Below, piece by piece: positions 45,440 to 54,460 of a stretch of 64,000 nucleotides of DNA. Numbering within the stretch: position 1 is the first letter of the stretch; each line of letters opens with the position of its first letter. The stretch comes from Salinigranum halophilum (lineage in GTDB: Archaea; Halobacteriota; Halobacteria; Halobacteriales; Haloferacaceae). Under the pieces are notes generated by a model. The model was not told the DNA's origin. It ran no database searches and saw only the letters and a program-made list of their open reading frames with translations. Made by a program: the position numbers and the translations under genes. The stretch lies in assembly GCF_007004735.1 (NCBI RefSeq), contig NZ_SSNL01000009.1, positions 62,001 through 126,000 on the forward strand, written 5' to 3'.

Positions 45440-46171
45440 CTACGACGAGATACCGCCGTAGCCGTACTTGCCGTACCCCTGCTTCCCGAAGGTGTCGTCC
45501 ACCGGGGTCGGCGTCGGGGTCTCGGTCGGCGTCGGTGTGGGCGTCGGCGTCGGGGTCTCGGTCGGCGTCACCGCGTCGCCGTCCATCACGTCGAGCGTGT
45601 AGTCGCCGCTCCCCTCCTGGATGTCGACGACCTGCGCGTAGTAGGTCGCCGACGTCGGCGCGCTGTCGAGGTCGACCCGTGCCGGGACGTCGCTGCCCGT
45701 GTAGCGCAGGTTGAGGTAGTCGCCATCGGGCCCGTAGAGGATGAGCGCCGTGATGCCATCCGCCGCCGCGCGGTCGAGTTCGAGGACGACGTGCGCGCCC
45801 CGTGCCGCCTCGAAGGCGTACCAGTCGACCTCGGCAGGGGTGAGCGTCGCCTCGAGCGAGGTGCCGACCCCCACCCGTTGTGCCGTCGCCTTGGTGTCGT
45901 TCGGTTCGGTCTCGGTCGCCACGCTGAGCTGTGCCAGCGAACCGCCCGAGACGGCGTTGACCGTCTGTGACCCGTGCTGTTGGACGACCGGTCGGCCCCC
46001 GTACCCGTGGACCGTGACGGCCGCCTGCTTCGGAACGGACGTCACCTGCTCGTGGCCGACGAACGCCGCCGCCGCGGCGACGGCCGTCGCGCTCATCTTG
46101 AGATACGAGCGGCGGCCGAGCCGGATTCCGTCCGTAGATTGATCGGAGTCTCGTTGCTTGTCGCGTGCCAT
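45440..46171 (-). CDS. Tat-exported beta-domain protein with Pro-Thr linker and Gly/Tyr tail
   Basis: 243 residues. Twin-arginine signal RLGRRSYLKMSATAVAAAAAF (motif at about 18-24). The central domain (about 80-195) resembles bacterial pre-peptidase C-terminal domains (ATETEPNDTKATAQ start, DVDWYAFEAARG-type strand). Then a run of PTPTPT-type repeats and a 20-residue C-terminal tail rich in Gly and Tyr (GKQGYGKYGYGG). It is likely a secreted surface protein. The upstream AT-rich region (46172-46250) contains the promoter. The Gly/Tyr tail is unusual and may be adhesive or a recognition tag. Confidence 0.82.
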   Translation of the reverse strand: MARDKQRDSDQSTDGIRLGRRSYLKMSATAVAAAAAFVGHEQVTSVPKQAAVTVHGYGGRPVVQQHGSQTVNAVSGGSLAQLSVATETEPNDTKATAQRVGVGTSLEATLTPAEVDWYAFEAARGAHVVLELDRAAADGITALILYGPDGDYLNLRYTGSDVPARVDLDSAPTSATYYAQVVDIQEGSGDYTLDVMDGDAVTPTETPTPTPTPTPTETPTPTPVDDTFGKQGYGKYGYGGISS

Positions 46172-46503
46172 CCACTCGGTTATGAGAAGGTTAATTACAT
46201 AAGCTTATTGTTTGAAAAATATTCTGAAAAATCTGACTATCATGCAATTCTGATTATCAGGCGCGTCTTATTTAGCTCGGCTGACATCGGCGCTGTCTTG
46301 CGGTTTTTCGAGACGAATCGCTGAGATAATAGGCTATTAATCAACTCTGGTGACGCCAAAGGTCATTTTTTCCGAACTGTACTTGCCGAAACCGAACTAA
46401 TTTGATATCAGATTTGAGAGCCACAGCAGCGATACGTCGAGCCACTCGGCACCCCGACGATTCCGTCGTCGTCCGGGGGAACCTCGGGGTGTGTTCGGCA
46501 CGC
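46172..46503. other. AT-rich intergenic region
   Basis: 332 nt. The part next to the Tat-protein start has TATA-like TTAATTACATAAG near 46190. The rest, up to the GT4 gene stop, holds no gene. The base composition is well below that of flanking genes. Confidence 0.5.
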
Positions 46504-47700
46504 TCAGTCGGTCAGTACCGACTCGTAGAACGCCTCGAAGTTCTCGACCATCCGCTCGAGGGAGAAGCGCTCGACCGCCTCGGCCTGTGCGGCCCGTCCC
46601 AGCGCGGCCGCCCGTCCGGGGTCGGCGAGGAGGGCGACGACCGCCCGTGCAACCGCGTCGGGCGCGTGGGTCGGCACGAGTGTCGCCGTCTCGCCGTCGG
46701 TGACCAGTTCGCGGTTCTCGACGATACCCGTCGCGACGATGGGTTTGCCGGCCGCCATCGCCTCCAAGAGCGCCCCCGAGAGCCCCTCGCTGTACGACGT
46801 GAAGACGAAGACGTCCAGGGCGGCGAGCACCTGCGGGACGTCGTCGCGGTTCCCGGTGAAGTGGACGCTGTCCGCGACGCCGAGCGACGCGGCCCGCGCC
46901 GCCAGCGCCCCCCGTTCGGCACCGTCGCCGACGAGAACGAGGTGGGCGTCCGGGTGTGACTCCCGCACTCGGGGCCACGCGTCGACGAGGTCGACCTGAC
47001 CCTTCTTCGGGACGAGACGGCTCACCATGCCGACGAGCGGCGCGTCGGCGGGGATCGACAGCTCCTCGCGCAGGGGCGCGGGCGACGCGTCGACGAACGC
47101 GTCGAGGTTCCGCCCGTTGTGGACGACGTCGACGCGGTCGGCTTTCGCCCCGCGTCGCACGTACGTGCGCGCGCCCGAGACAGAGTTCGAGACGATGTAG
47201 TCCGACAGCGGGATGAGGAGGCGGTCGACCGCCTTCACCACGGGGTTCGTCCGGTTCTGGAGCCCGCGCGCGCCTGTGACCACGAGGGTCTCCGGCGAGG
47301 CGAGGCCGGCGATGCGGGCGACGGTGTTGTCCAAGAAGAGGAACGACTGGACGATGTCCGGGCGCTCGCGGCGGACCGCGCGGACGAACCGCAGTGGGAC
47401 GCGGACGTAGTCGAGCGGGTTCGTGGCTCCGCCGACGAACGTGTCGCCGTCGCGCGCGTTCTTCATCCCCAGCGTCCGAATCGGAATCGCGGGGTCGACG
47501 TCGGGCGCGAGGCGGTTGTCGTCGAACATCGTCCAGATGGTCACGTCGTACCGGTCGCGGTCGACGTTGTTGACGAGGTCGACGAGCGTCCGCTCCGCTC
47601 CGCCCACCGCGAGCGCGCCGATGAAGTACCAGAGGGTGACCCGCTCGTCGCCCTCGACGCGCTGTTCCGCCCGCTCGACGTGGTGTGTCTGCTGTCCCAT
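46504..47700 (-). CDS. GT4-family glycosyltransferase
   Basis: 398 residues from ATG 47700. GT-B fold: residues about 22-60 WYFIGALAVGGAERTLVDLV at the acceptor side; C-terminal half with GMVSRLVPKKGQVDLVDAWP, FTGNRDDVPQVLAALDVFVF and the E-x7-E region SYSEGLSGALLEAMAAGKPIV. It uses a nucleotide sugar to extend a glycan or lipid-linked sugar. It is divergent from another GT4 gene across about 140 nt, and with the GT2 gene at 49.4 kb it forms a glycan-assembly cluster. Confidence 0.92.
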   Translation of the reverse strand: MGQQTHHVERAEQRVEGDERVTLWYFIGALAVGGAERTLVDLVNNVDRDRYDVTIWTMFDDNRLAPDVDPAIPIRTLGMKNARDGDTFVGGATNPLDYVRVPLRFVRAVRRERPDIVQSFLFLDNTVARIAGLASPETLVVTGARGLQNRTNPVVKAVDRLLIPLSDYIVSNSVSGARTYVRRGAKADRVDVVHNGRNLDAFVDASPAPLREELSIPADAPLVGMVSRLVPKKGQVDLVDAWPRVRESHPDAHLVLVGDGAERGALAARAASLGVADSVHFTGNRDDVPQVLAALDVFVFTSYSEGLSGALLEAMAAGKPIVATGIVENRELVTDGETATLVPTHAPDAVARAVVALLADPGRAAALGRAAQAEAVERFSLERMVENFEAFYESVLTD

Positions 47701-47841
47701 TTACTGGCCTTCAGGTCGGGCGTTCGGGGGTTAGTTATTCGACCCGTACCGACCCGCATTCGAAGCGCTCCGCGCGGTAGCAGCCCGCTAACGGCCGCTA
47801 CGAACGGCCTTACAATGTGGGTGCTCTCCCTCCTATGGTCG

Positions 47842-49050
47842 ATGAACGTCACGCACGTGAACCACCACTATCTCCCGATGTACGGCGGGCTGGAGTACTA
47901 CACCTCCCGTCTCTGTGAGTCGCTCACACAGGGTGGGCACCGGACCCACGTCGTGACGACCGACGAGAGCCTCCGCGGCGCGGCCGTCCCCACCGAACTC
48001 GACGGGGTGACCTACTGCCGGACCGACGCGTCCGTCCTGCGAAACCCGTTCTCGCTCGAACTGTTCCGCCGCCTCCGTGCGAGCGACGCCGACGTCTACC
48101 ACCTCCACAGCCCGTGGACGCTCTCGTCGCTCGAAGCCGTCTTCGCGCTCCCCCCCGAGGTGCCCGTCGTCGTCACCGTCCACGGCTTCCAACCCTTCAC
48201 CAGCCTCTTCGCCCGACTCGTCTCGCGCGCGTACCGCCCGTTCGCCCAGCGGGTCTTCGACCGCTGTGACGCGATCATCGTCCTCGGCGAGACCGAGGCC
48301 GCCCGCCTCCACCGCGAGTTCGACGTGCCGAGCGAGAAGGTCGCGGTCATCCCCAACGGCATCGACCTCAACGAGGTGAACGTCGCGCCCGACGTCGTCG
48401 ACGCGTTCCGCGCGAAGTACGACCTCGACCCGACGAAGCCCACGGTGCTGTTCGTCGGCCGGCTCGTCCCCGAGAAGAACCCCGAACTGCTCGTCGAGAC
48501 GCTCGTCGGGCCCCTCGCCGACGTCGACTGCCAGGCGCTCGTCATCGGTGCCGGTGACGAGGCGTACGCCGAACGACTCCACGCCCTCGCCGACGACCGC
48601 GTCCGCTTCGCCTCCGGCCTCCCCCGCGAGGAACTCCTCGCCGCGTACCAGGTGTCGGACCTGTTCGTCCTGCTGTCGGTCTCGGAGGGCCTCCCGACCG
48701 TCGTCCTGGAGGCGATGCACGCAGAGCTCCCGGTCGTCACCACGCCCGTCGGCGCGCTCCCGGACTTCGTCACCGACGACCACGGCGCTATCGTCCCCGT
48801 CGCGGCGACGCCCGACGACCTCGCCGTCGCCATCCGCCCGTTCCTGACCGACGCCGATTTCCGGACAGTCGTCGGCGCGCGGAACCGCGAACTCGTCCAC
48901 GAACGCTTCGACTGGGACCGCATCGCGGGCGATATCGAGGCGCTGTACGCCGACCTCGTCGCCGCCCGTGTCAGCGAGGACGCGCCCGACGACCCGACAC
49001 CGACCTCGCCGACGGAGGCGGAGCTGTCGACTCCGACCTCCGCGCTCTGA
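47842..49050 (+). CDS. GT4-family glycosyltransferase
   Basis: 402 residues from ATG 47842. N-terminal YLPMYGGLEYYTSRLCESL matches the glycine-rich acceptor-side loop of GT4 enzymes; VTVHGFQ and IPNGIDLNEV lie in the linker zone; the C-terminal half has LFVGRLVPEKNPELLVE and the E-x7-E region SVSEGLPTVVLEAMHAELPVV. The last 30 residues are a Thr/Pro/Asp-rich tail. A leader read in frame upstream of 47842 is not convincing. Transcribed away from the GT4 at 46504-47700. Confidence 0.92.
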   Translation: MNVTHVNHHYLPMYGGLEYYTSRLCESLTQGGHRTHVVTTDESLRGAAVPTELDGVTYCRTDASVLRNPFSLELFRRLRASDADVYHLHSPWTLSSLEAVFALPPEVPVVVTVHGFQPFTSLFARLVSRAYRPFAQRVFDRCDAIIVLGETEAARLHREFDVPSEKVAVIPNGIDLNEVNVAPDVVDAFRAKYDLDPTKPTVLFVGRLVPEKNPELLVETLVGPLADVDCQALVIGAGDEAYAERLHALADDRVRFASGLPREELLAAYQVSDLFVLLSVSEGLPTVVLEAMHAELPVVTTPVGALPDFVTDDHGAIVPVAATPDDLAVAIRPFLTDADFRTVVGARNRELVHERFDWDRIAGDIEALYADLVAARVSEDAPDDPTPTSPTEAELSTPTSAL

Positions 49051-49421
49051 TCGCTTCTCGCACCGTCTCTCGTTCCTGTCTCGTCTCCCGTCTTCTGCAC
49101 TACTTCTCGTTCCTGTCTCGTCTCTCGTTCCCGGCCACCGTTGCTTCCTCGTCTCCGCGCCGCTCCCCCGCCCGGCGTCGTCGCCCGTCTCGCCGCCGTC
49201 CCCTCGCTCCGGACAGACAGCCGCGCCGCGCTCTCGCCGCCGGTGCGTCCCGGTGGCATCCGGTGCAGGAACGACCTAACCCCTGGTGCGCCGGCGAGTG
49301 CGAAATATTGACCTTCACTAACCGACTGGTCGGATAGCGCTAACAAAGGGTCCGCTCGACGTTGTCCCGGTCGAGAACATCATGACCACTGTCGCGCTCC
49401 CGACTCTCACAGAGGCCCTCC
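49051..49421. other. Intergenic pyrimidine-rich region with a 20-bp direct repeat
   Basis: TCTCGTTCCTGTCTCGTCTC occurs at 49068-49087 and 49105-49124. The T/C-rich tracts just after the stop codon are typical of haloarchaeal 3' ends and may terminate transcription. No gene seen. Confidence 0.55.
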
Positions 49422-50336
49422 ATGTTAGGCAGTAAGACCATCGCTGTCGTCGTCCCCGCGTACAACGAGGCCAGGTTCGTCGGCCGCGTCATCGACAGCT
49501 TCCCCGCGTTCGTCGACCGTGCGTACATCGTCGACGACTGCTCGTCGGACGAGACGTGGACCGAGATGCTCGCGCACGCCGAGACGGCCAACGCCGCCGC
49601 GGCGGACGCCGAGCCTCTCCTCGCCGGCGTCGTCGGCGACGGCGGCTACAGCTACGACCCACGCGTCGTCACCATCCACCACGAGGTGAACCAGGGCCGC
49701 GGTGCCGCCGTCAAGAACGGCTACCGCCGGGCGCTCGAAGACGGTATCGACGTCGTCGCCGTGATGGACGCCGACGGCCAGATGGACCCCGACATCCTCC
49801 ACGAGATCGTCGGGCCCGTCGTCCGCGGAGAGGCCGACTACACCGTCGGCAACCGTCTCTCCAGTCTCGACTCGTGGACCGGCATGCCGCCGTTCCGCCT
49901 GTTCGGCAACGTCGTCCTCACGCTGTTGACCCGTGCGGCCAGCGGCTACTGGTCGCTCTCGGACCCACAGAACGGCTACACCGCCATCTCGCGGCAGGCG
50001 CTCGAGACCATCGACGTCGACGACCTGTACGACGGCTACGGGTTCCTCAACGACCTGCTGATGCATCTGAACGTCTACGACCTCCGCGTCCGCAACGTGC
50101 CGATGCACGCGCGCTACGGCGACGAGGAGTCCGGCATCCGCTACTCGTCGTTCATCCCGAAGCTCTCGAAGCTGTTGCTGGGTGGCTCGTGTGAACGGCT
50201 CTCCACGAAGTACCTCCGCCGGCGCGCCGTGACGCTCGCCGGAGCGACGCTGGCCAGCCGGACCCAGACGACGGGCCCGACGACGACTGACCTCACCGAG
50301 ACGGGCGTCGACGCCGCCGGCGACGACGCTCGCTGA
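49422..50336 (+). CDS. GT2-family glycosyltransferase (dolichyl-phosphate sugar synthase-like)
   Basis: 304 residues. GT-A fold of the DPM/DPG-synthase group: TIAVVVPAYNEARFVGRVIDS, IVDDCSSDET, NQGRGAAVKNGYRRAL and VMDADGQMDP (the DXD motif, about residue 110), then GNRLSS and SDPQNGYTAIS. There are no strong membrane segments, unlike some relatives. It probably loads a sugar onto dolichol phosphate for use by the GT-C-like protein encoded at 40.6 kb or another transferase. The acidic Thr-rich C-terminus is variable. The next gene starts about 100 nt downstream. Confidence 0.9.
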   Translation: MLGSKTIAVVVPAYNEARFVGRVIDSFPAFVDRAYIVDDCSSDETWTEMLAHAETANAAAADAEPLLAGVVGDGGYSYDPRVVTIHHEVNQGRGAAVKNGYRRALEDGIDVVAVMDADGQMDPDILHEIVGPVVRGEADYTVGNRLSSLDSWTGMPPFRLFGNVVLTLLTRAASGYWSLSDPQNGYTAISRQALETIDVDDLYDGYGFLNDLLMHLNVYDLRVRNVPMHARYGDEESGIRYSSFIPKLSKLLLGGSCERLSTKYLRRRAVTLAGATLASRTQTTGPTTTDLTETGVDAAGDDAR

Positions 50337-50438
50337 CCGGGCCATGCTCGTCCTCGCCCCCACGTCCCGACGCTGCCCGTGCGACGTGCCGACACCCGTC
50401 CGGAAAGATACAAGCTATCGGCTGCCGTGAACGTTGGT

Positions 50439-50708
50439 ATGCTCTCTGCGCGTCTCCGCTTCCTCTACCTGCTCGTGGGGTGGCTCGTCGTCTCCCTCGT
50501 CCTCCTGTCGGCGTTCGGCTCGCTGAACTTCGACCTGTTCTACGTGGCGTCGCTCATCGGCTTCCTCGTCGTCACGGAGCTGACAGCGCCGCTGAACCGC
50601 ATCCAGCAGTGGCGGTCGGGGCTCGGCGTCATCGCCCTCTTGGGCTTCGTCGGCTTCGGGTACCTGGTGGTCACGCGGCTCCAGGCCATCCTGGCGGTGC
50701 CGACATGA
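50439..50708 (+). CDS. Small three-helix membrane protein
   Basis: 89 residues from ATG 50439. Three hydrophobic segments (about 8-28, 33-48 and 62-82) with few charged residues between. Its TGA overlaps the ATG of the next gene (ATGA), so it belongs to the DUF4350-MoxR operon. Family unknown to me; its position suggests a membrane partner for that system. Confidence 0.8.
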   Translation: MLSARLRFLYLLVGWLVVSLVLLSAFGSLNFDLFYVASLIGFLVVTELTAPLNRIQQWRSGLGVIALLGFVGFGYLVVTRLQAILAVPT

Positions 50709-51799
50709 ACCGGGAGGCGCTGCTCCCCCGCGCCGCGCTCGCGGCCTTCTTCGTCGTCCTCCTCGTGGCCACCGCCGCCGGCGCGACCACGTCGCCGACG
50801 ACGTACAGTGCCTACAACAGCGACTGGGACGGCACTTCGGCTCTCCGTGAGCGCGCCGAGACCGCGACGGGTGCTGAACCCGTCGCCGTCAGCACGCGTG
50901 CGTACGACCGGGCCGACGCCCCGTCGACCCTCGCGGTCGTCGTCGCGCCGTCGTCGTCGTACACCACGGCGGAACTCGCGACCGTCCGGTCGTTCGTCGA
51001 GGGCGGTGGCGTGCTCGTCGTCGCCGCGGACGTCGACCCGACGGCGGCGAACGACCTCCTCGCCGGCGTCGGCGCGGGCGCGCGTCTCGACGGCCGCCCC
51101 CTGCGCGACGAGCGTTCGTTCTTCCGGACGGCGGCACTCCCCGTCGTCCGCGACGTCCGCGACGACCCGCTCACCCGCGGTGTCGACGAACTCACGCTCA
51201 ACCACCCGACCGCCGTCGAACCCAACGGCGCACAGGTGCTCGTGGCCACCTCCGGCTTCGCGTACCTCGACGACGAACGCAACGCACTGCTCGACCTCGA
51301 GGAGGACATGCGGTCGTACCCCGTCGCGACGACCGAACGAATCGGTGACGGACAGGTGGTGACGCTCGCGGACCCGAGCCTCTTCCTCAACGGGATGGCC
51401 GACCGCTCGGACAACGCGCAGTTCCTCGACAACCTCGTGACGGCTCGTGAGACGACCATCCTCGACTTCACCCACGGGGCGACGGTCCCGCCGTTCGTCG
51501 TCGCCCTCGGCATCGTCCAGCGGACACCGCTGCTTCAGGCGCTCCTCGTCGGGGCTGCGGTGGTCGCCGTCTCCGTCTGGGCGTTCGCCCCGGACCTCGG
51601 CGCTCGACTGCGCGGTCGTGGCCTCGGCAGCACCCGCGGCCGTCGCCCGCATCGACGCTCGACTGTCGGGGCGGACGCGGCATCGCTCCGCGCCTCACTC
51701 CGACGCGCTCATCCCGACTGGGACGACGCGAGTGTCGAACGGGTCGCGGCCGTCGTCGCCCAGCGACTCACCGACGCCCGCCGTGACCGCGGTGACTGA
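50705..51799 (+). CDS. DUF4350-domain membrane protein
   Basis: 364 residues. N-terminal signal anchor (about 8-28), an extracytoplasmic DUF4350 domain (about 35-240) with the glutamine-amidotransferase-like run VRSFVEGGGVLVVAADVD, then a membrane segment near 275-300 and a cytoplasmic Arg-rich tail with a small helical domain (ASLRASLRRAHPDWDD). DUF4350 proteins accompany MoxR/DUF58/DUF4129 systems, as here. The start overlaps the preceding stop; moxR begins 124 nt after its end. The biochemical role is not known. Confidence 0.88.
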   Translation: MNREALLPRAALAAFFVVLLVATAAGATTSPTTYSAYNSDWDGTSALRERAETATGAEPVAVSTRAYDRADAPSTLAVVVAPSSSYTTAELATVRSFVEGGGVLVVAADVDPTAANDLLAGVGAGARLDGRPLRDERSFFRTAALPVVRDVRDDPLTRGVDELTLNHPTAVEPNGAQVLVATSGFAYLDDERNALLDLEEDMRSYPVATTERIGDGQVVTLADPSLFLNGMADRSDNAQFLDNLVTARETTILDFTHGATVPPFVVALGIVQRTPLLQALLVGAAVVAVSVWAFAPDLGARLRGRGLGSTRGRRPHRRSTVGADAASLRASLRRAHPDWDDASVERVAAVVAQRLTDARRDRGD

Positions 51800-51922
51800 G
51801 TGGGCCGCGGTGTGGCCGGGTCGACCGCGACGACGGCTCACGCGACCGCGCGGACTCCCCCACATCTCACCGGCGAGAACGTGTCGAAAACGCTTATCTT
51901 CCGGTGTGGCGAACCGTAGCCA

Positions 51923-52891
51923 ATGACCGTCGCATCCGCACTCTACGAGCGCCTCGTCGACGAGGTCGGCGTCGTGCTCGTCGGGCGCGAGGAGGTCGTC
52001 AAGGGCCTCACTGTCGCGCTTCTCACCCGCCGGCACGTCCTGCTCGAGGGGGTCCCCGGCGTCGCGAAGACGACGCTCGCGAACCTCTTCGCCCGCGCCT
52101 CCGGCCTCGACTACCGACGAATCCAGATGACGCCGGACGTCCTTCCCGCCGACATCACCGGGACGAAGGTGTACCGCCAGTCCACGGGCGAGTTCGAGGT
52201 GACGAAGGGCCCCATCTTCTCGAACGTCGTCGTCACCGACGAGATCAACCGCGCGACCCCCAAGACCCAGTCCGCCCTCTTAGAGGCGATGGAAGAGGAG
52301 ACCGTCACCATCGAGGGGGAGACGTTCCAGCTTCCGTCGCCGTTCATCGTCGTCGCGACGCAGAACCCCATCGAGATCGAGGGGACGTTCGAGCTCCCGA
52401 AGGCTCAGCGCGACCGCTTCATGCTGAAGTACACCCTCGACCTCCCGAGCGAGGACGAGGAGCTCAGGATGCTCGACCGCTTCGACGCCGACCCCGAACT
52501 GGACGAACGCGTCGTCGAACAGGTCGTCACGCCGACCGAGATCGCTGACGCTCGCGCGGCGGTCGCCGACGTCTACGTCGACCGGAAGGTCAAGCGGTAC
52601 ATCCTCGAACTGGTCGGTGAGACGCGCCGACACCCCGACGTCGCCTACGGCGTCTCCCCGCGCGGGTCGCTCGCCCTCCTGCATGGCTCGAAGGCCGTCG
52701 CCGCCATCGCGGGCCGCGACTACGTCATCCCCGACGACGTGAAAGAACTCGCCCCGGAAGTGCTCGCACACCGCCTCGGGCTCACCCCCGACGCGATGCT
52801 CAGCGAACGCGGGGAACGGGAGATCGTCGCCGAAATCGTCGACAGCGTGGCCCCGCCGAGCGTCGACGAGGTCGTCCCTGCGTCAGACTGA
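51923..52891 (+). CDS. moxR: MoxR-family AAA+ ATPase
   Basis: 322 residues. Walker A GVPGVAKTT (43-51), Walker B FSNVVVTDEINRATPKTQSALLEAMEE (with TDEIN), sensor-1 VVATQNPIE, arginine finger region PKAQRDRFMLK, and a C-terminal lid with VSPRGSLALLHGSKAVAAI. MoxR proteins act as chaperones for VWA/DUF58-containing partners and metal insertion. The DUF58 partner is encoded at 54457-55905 on the other strand. A TATA-like CTTATCTTCC lies about 25-30 nt before the ATG. Confidence 0.95.
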   Translation: MTVASALYERLVDEVGVVLVGREEVVKGLTVALLTRRHVLLEGVPGVAKTTLANLFARASGLDYRRIQMTPDVLPADITGTKVYRQSTGEFEVTKGPIFSNVVVTDEINRATPKTQSALLEAMEEETVTIEGETFQLPSPFIVVATQNPIEIEGTFELPKAQRDRFMLKYTLDLPSEDEELRMLDRFDADPELDERVVEQVVTPTEIADARAAVADVYVDRKVKRYILELVGETRRHPDVAYGVSPRGSLALLHGSKAVAAIAGRDYVIPDDVKELAPEVLAHRLGLTPDAMLSERGEREIVAEIVDSVAPPSVDEVVPASD

Positions 52892-53010
52892 GCGGTCGTC
52901 AGGTCCCTCGTCAGCCACAGACGGTACACTGGTGGGCTCGTCTAGCGTCGGTGAACCGTGTGCCGAGCGTTTCTCTCGCGTCTCGAGAATCTCACGGCAG
53001 AAGAGGAGTC

Positions 53011-53048
53011 CACTGACAAGCCCACGACTTCAGTCGTGGGTTACTGAC
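53011..53048. mobile_element. Solitary IS200/IS605-type end hairpin
   Basis: CCCACGACTTCAGTCGTGGG (53021-53040), flanked by ACTGACAAG and TTACTGAC, looks like the right end of haloarchaeal IS200/IS605 elements (stem with a TTCA loop). No transposase gene is near, so it is an orphan end or PATE-like element. Lying between the convergent moxR and minus-strand cluster, it may also serve as a terminator. Confidence 0.6.
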
Positions 53049-53079
53049 TCTCGACCGGTGCACACTGTCGGCTCCCAGC

Positions 53080-53967
53080 CTACTCACCGACCTCACCCCA
53101 CCGACAGTCGACGACGAACTCCGACCGCCGGTCGTCAGCCGCCCGCGTCTCCATCCGCACGGGCGTGTCGAGTTCGGCCGCGAGCGCCGCGGCGACGAAC
53201 GACCCGACCGGGTGGTCGAAGCGGTCGACTGCACCGAAGGAACTCCCGCGGATGCCGATGGTGATGGCCCCGCCGTCGGGGTCGACGGTCGCCGTCGCGC
53301 CGTCGACGAGTTCGAACCCCTCGACGAGCGCGTCCGCGAGTTGGCTCGCGAACTCCTCGACGGTGCTCGCGGGGTCGCCGCGGCCCTCCTCGAACGCCGC
53401 GAGCAGCGCCGCGCCCGTCGGGACGAGCGAGACGCCGCGGGCGCGGTCGTCGCCGCCCACGACGAGGAGCGACTCGAGTTCGCTCGCCTTCGGCACGACG
53501 AAGCGGCGAGCCTGAGGGACGAAGAGCCGCACGTCGGCCGCCTCCGCCGTGTGTGTCGGCGCGGGGACGTACACGCCGGTCTCCTGCAGGTCGAGGTCGG
53601 TGACGAGTCCCCGCCCCGTCGCGGCGTAGGCGCTGTACACCCGGTCGCCGACGGGGGCGGAGATGACCTGCGAGGGGGTCAGCCAGAAGGTGAGCACGCC
53701 GACGAACAGGCCCACGCCGGCCAGCGAGAACAGCACCGTCTGCGACTCGGGGACGGCGAGCGCGGCGACGGCCGCGAGCACCCCGAGAACGAAGAAGCCG
53801 GCCGCGGCTCGCCGGTACGACCGGCGGACGCGGCTCTCACGCTGTGCGCGCAGGCGGGCGTTCTCGGCGGCGAGCAGCTGGACCTCGCCGAGGAGCTCCT
53901 CGCGGGTGAGCCCCGACTCGGTCACGCGCTGGTCCTCGCCGTCGCGGACGGTCGACGCCTCGCTCAT
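53080..53967 (-). CDS. Membrane protein of the DUF58/MoxR cluster
   Basis: 295 residues from ATG 53967, 1 nt after the preceding stop. An N-terminal coiled-coil-like stretch (about 18-50) is followed by two membrane segments (about 55-75 and 78-98), then a mixed alpha/beta cytoplasmic domain (about 110-290) with acidic character. I do not recognise a characterised family; such proteins are conserved next to DUF58 genes in haloarchaea. Co-transcribed with the two genes upstream. Confidence 0.8.
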   Translation of the reverse strand: MSEASTVRDGEDQRVTESGLTREELLGEVQLLAAENARLRAQRESRVRRSYRRAAAGFFVLGVLAAVAALAVPESQTVLFSLAGVGLFVGVLTFWLTPSQVISAPVGDRVYSAYAATGRGLVTDLDLQETGVYVPAPTHTAEAADVRLFVPQARRFVVPKASELESLLVVGGDDRARGVSLVPTGAALLAAFEEGRGDPASTVEEFASQLADALVEGFELVDGATATVDPDGGAITIGIRGSSFGAVDRFDHPVGSFVAAALAAELDTPVRMETRAADDRRSEFVVDCRWGEVGE

Positions 53968-53968
53968 G

Positions 53969-54460
53969 TCATGCGCCCTCCACGGTGGTGCTCTGTGGCT
54001 CGTACCAGCGGAACAAAGCCGTTGCGACAGCCCCCACGAACACGAGCAGCAGGCTCGTCTGCCAGAGCGAGGCGACCGAGCCCAGCGAGACGACGAGCAG
54101 CGCCCCGACGACGACGAGGCTGCCGAGGGCGACGCCGACCGTCTCGACGACCCGGGCCGTCGCGAGCAGGCGACCGAAGCAGACGAGCACGAGCGCGCCC
54201 TGGACGGGCACGAACACGGGATCGTCCAGCGGCACGGGGAAGACCGCCGCGACGACCACCTGTCCGACGGCGTACCCGTACGGGCCGCCGAGGACGGCGA
54301 AGACGAGGGCGACGACGGCGGCTCCGGCGACGCCGGCCACGCCGAACGACGGGGCCAACAGCGCCGCGAGCGCGACGCTTCCCACGACGCCGAGCACCAC
54401 CGCACGCAGTCGGTCTCGGGCTCCTCGCCCCCGCCCGTCGGCGAGTGCCGGCACGCTCAT
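53969..54460 (-). CDS. DUF7519-like small polytopic membrane protein
   Basis: 163 residues with about five hydrophobic segments from residue 18 to 155 and no soluble domain. Haloarchaeal DUF58 clusters regularly include such a protein (DUF7519 type by recollection). Its start overlaps the stop of the DUF58 gene by 4 nt, and its stop is 1 nt before the next start, so all three are one operon. It could be the membrane platform of the complex. Confidence 0.8.
   Translation of the reverse strand: MSVPALADGRGRGARDRLRAVVLGVVGSVALAALLAPSFGVAGVAGAAVVALVFAVLGGPYGYAVGQVVVAAVFPVPLDDPVFVPVQGALVLVCFGRLLATARVVETVGVALGSLVVVGALLVVSLGSVASLWQTSLLLVFVGAVATALFRWYEPQSTTVEGA

Noticed and set aside
53021-53040. 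Pure transcription terminator hairpin
   Set aside because: Possible in position, but the stem sequence, TTCA loop and flanks match IS200/IS605 ends, so it is recorded as an orphan IS end.
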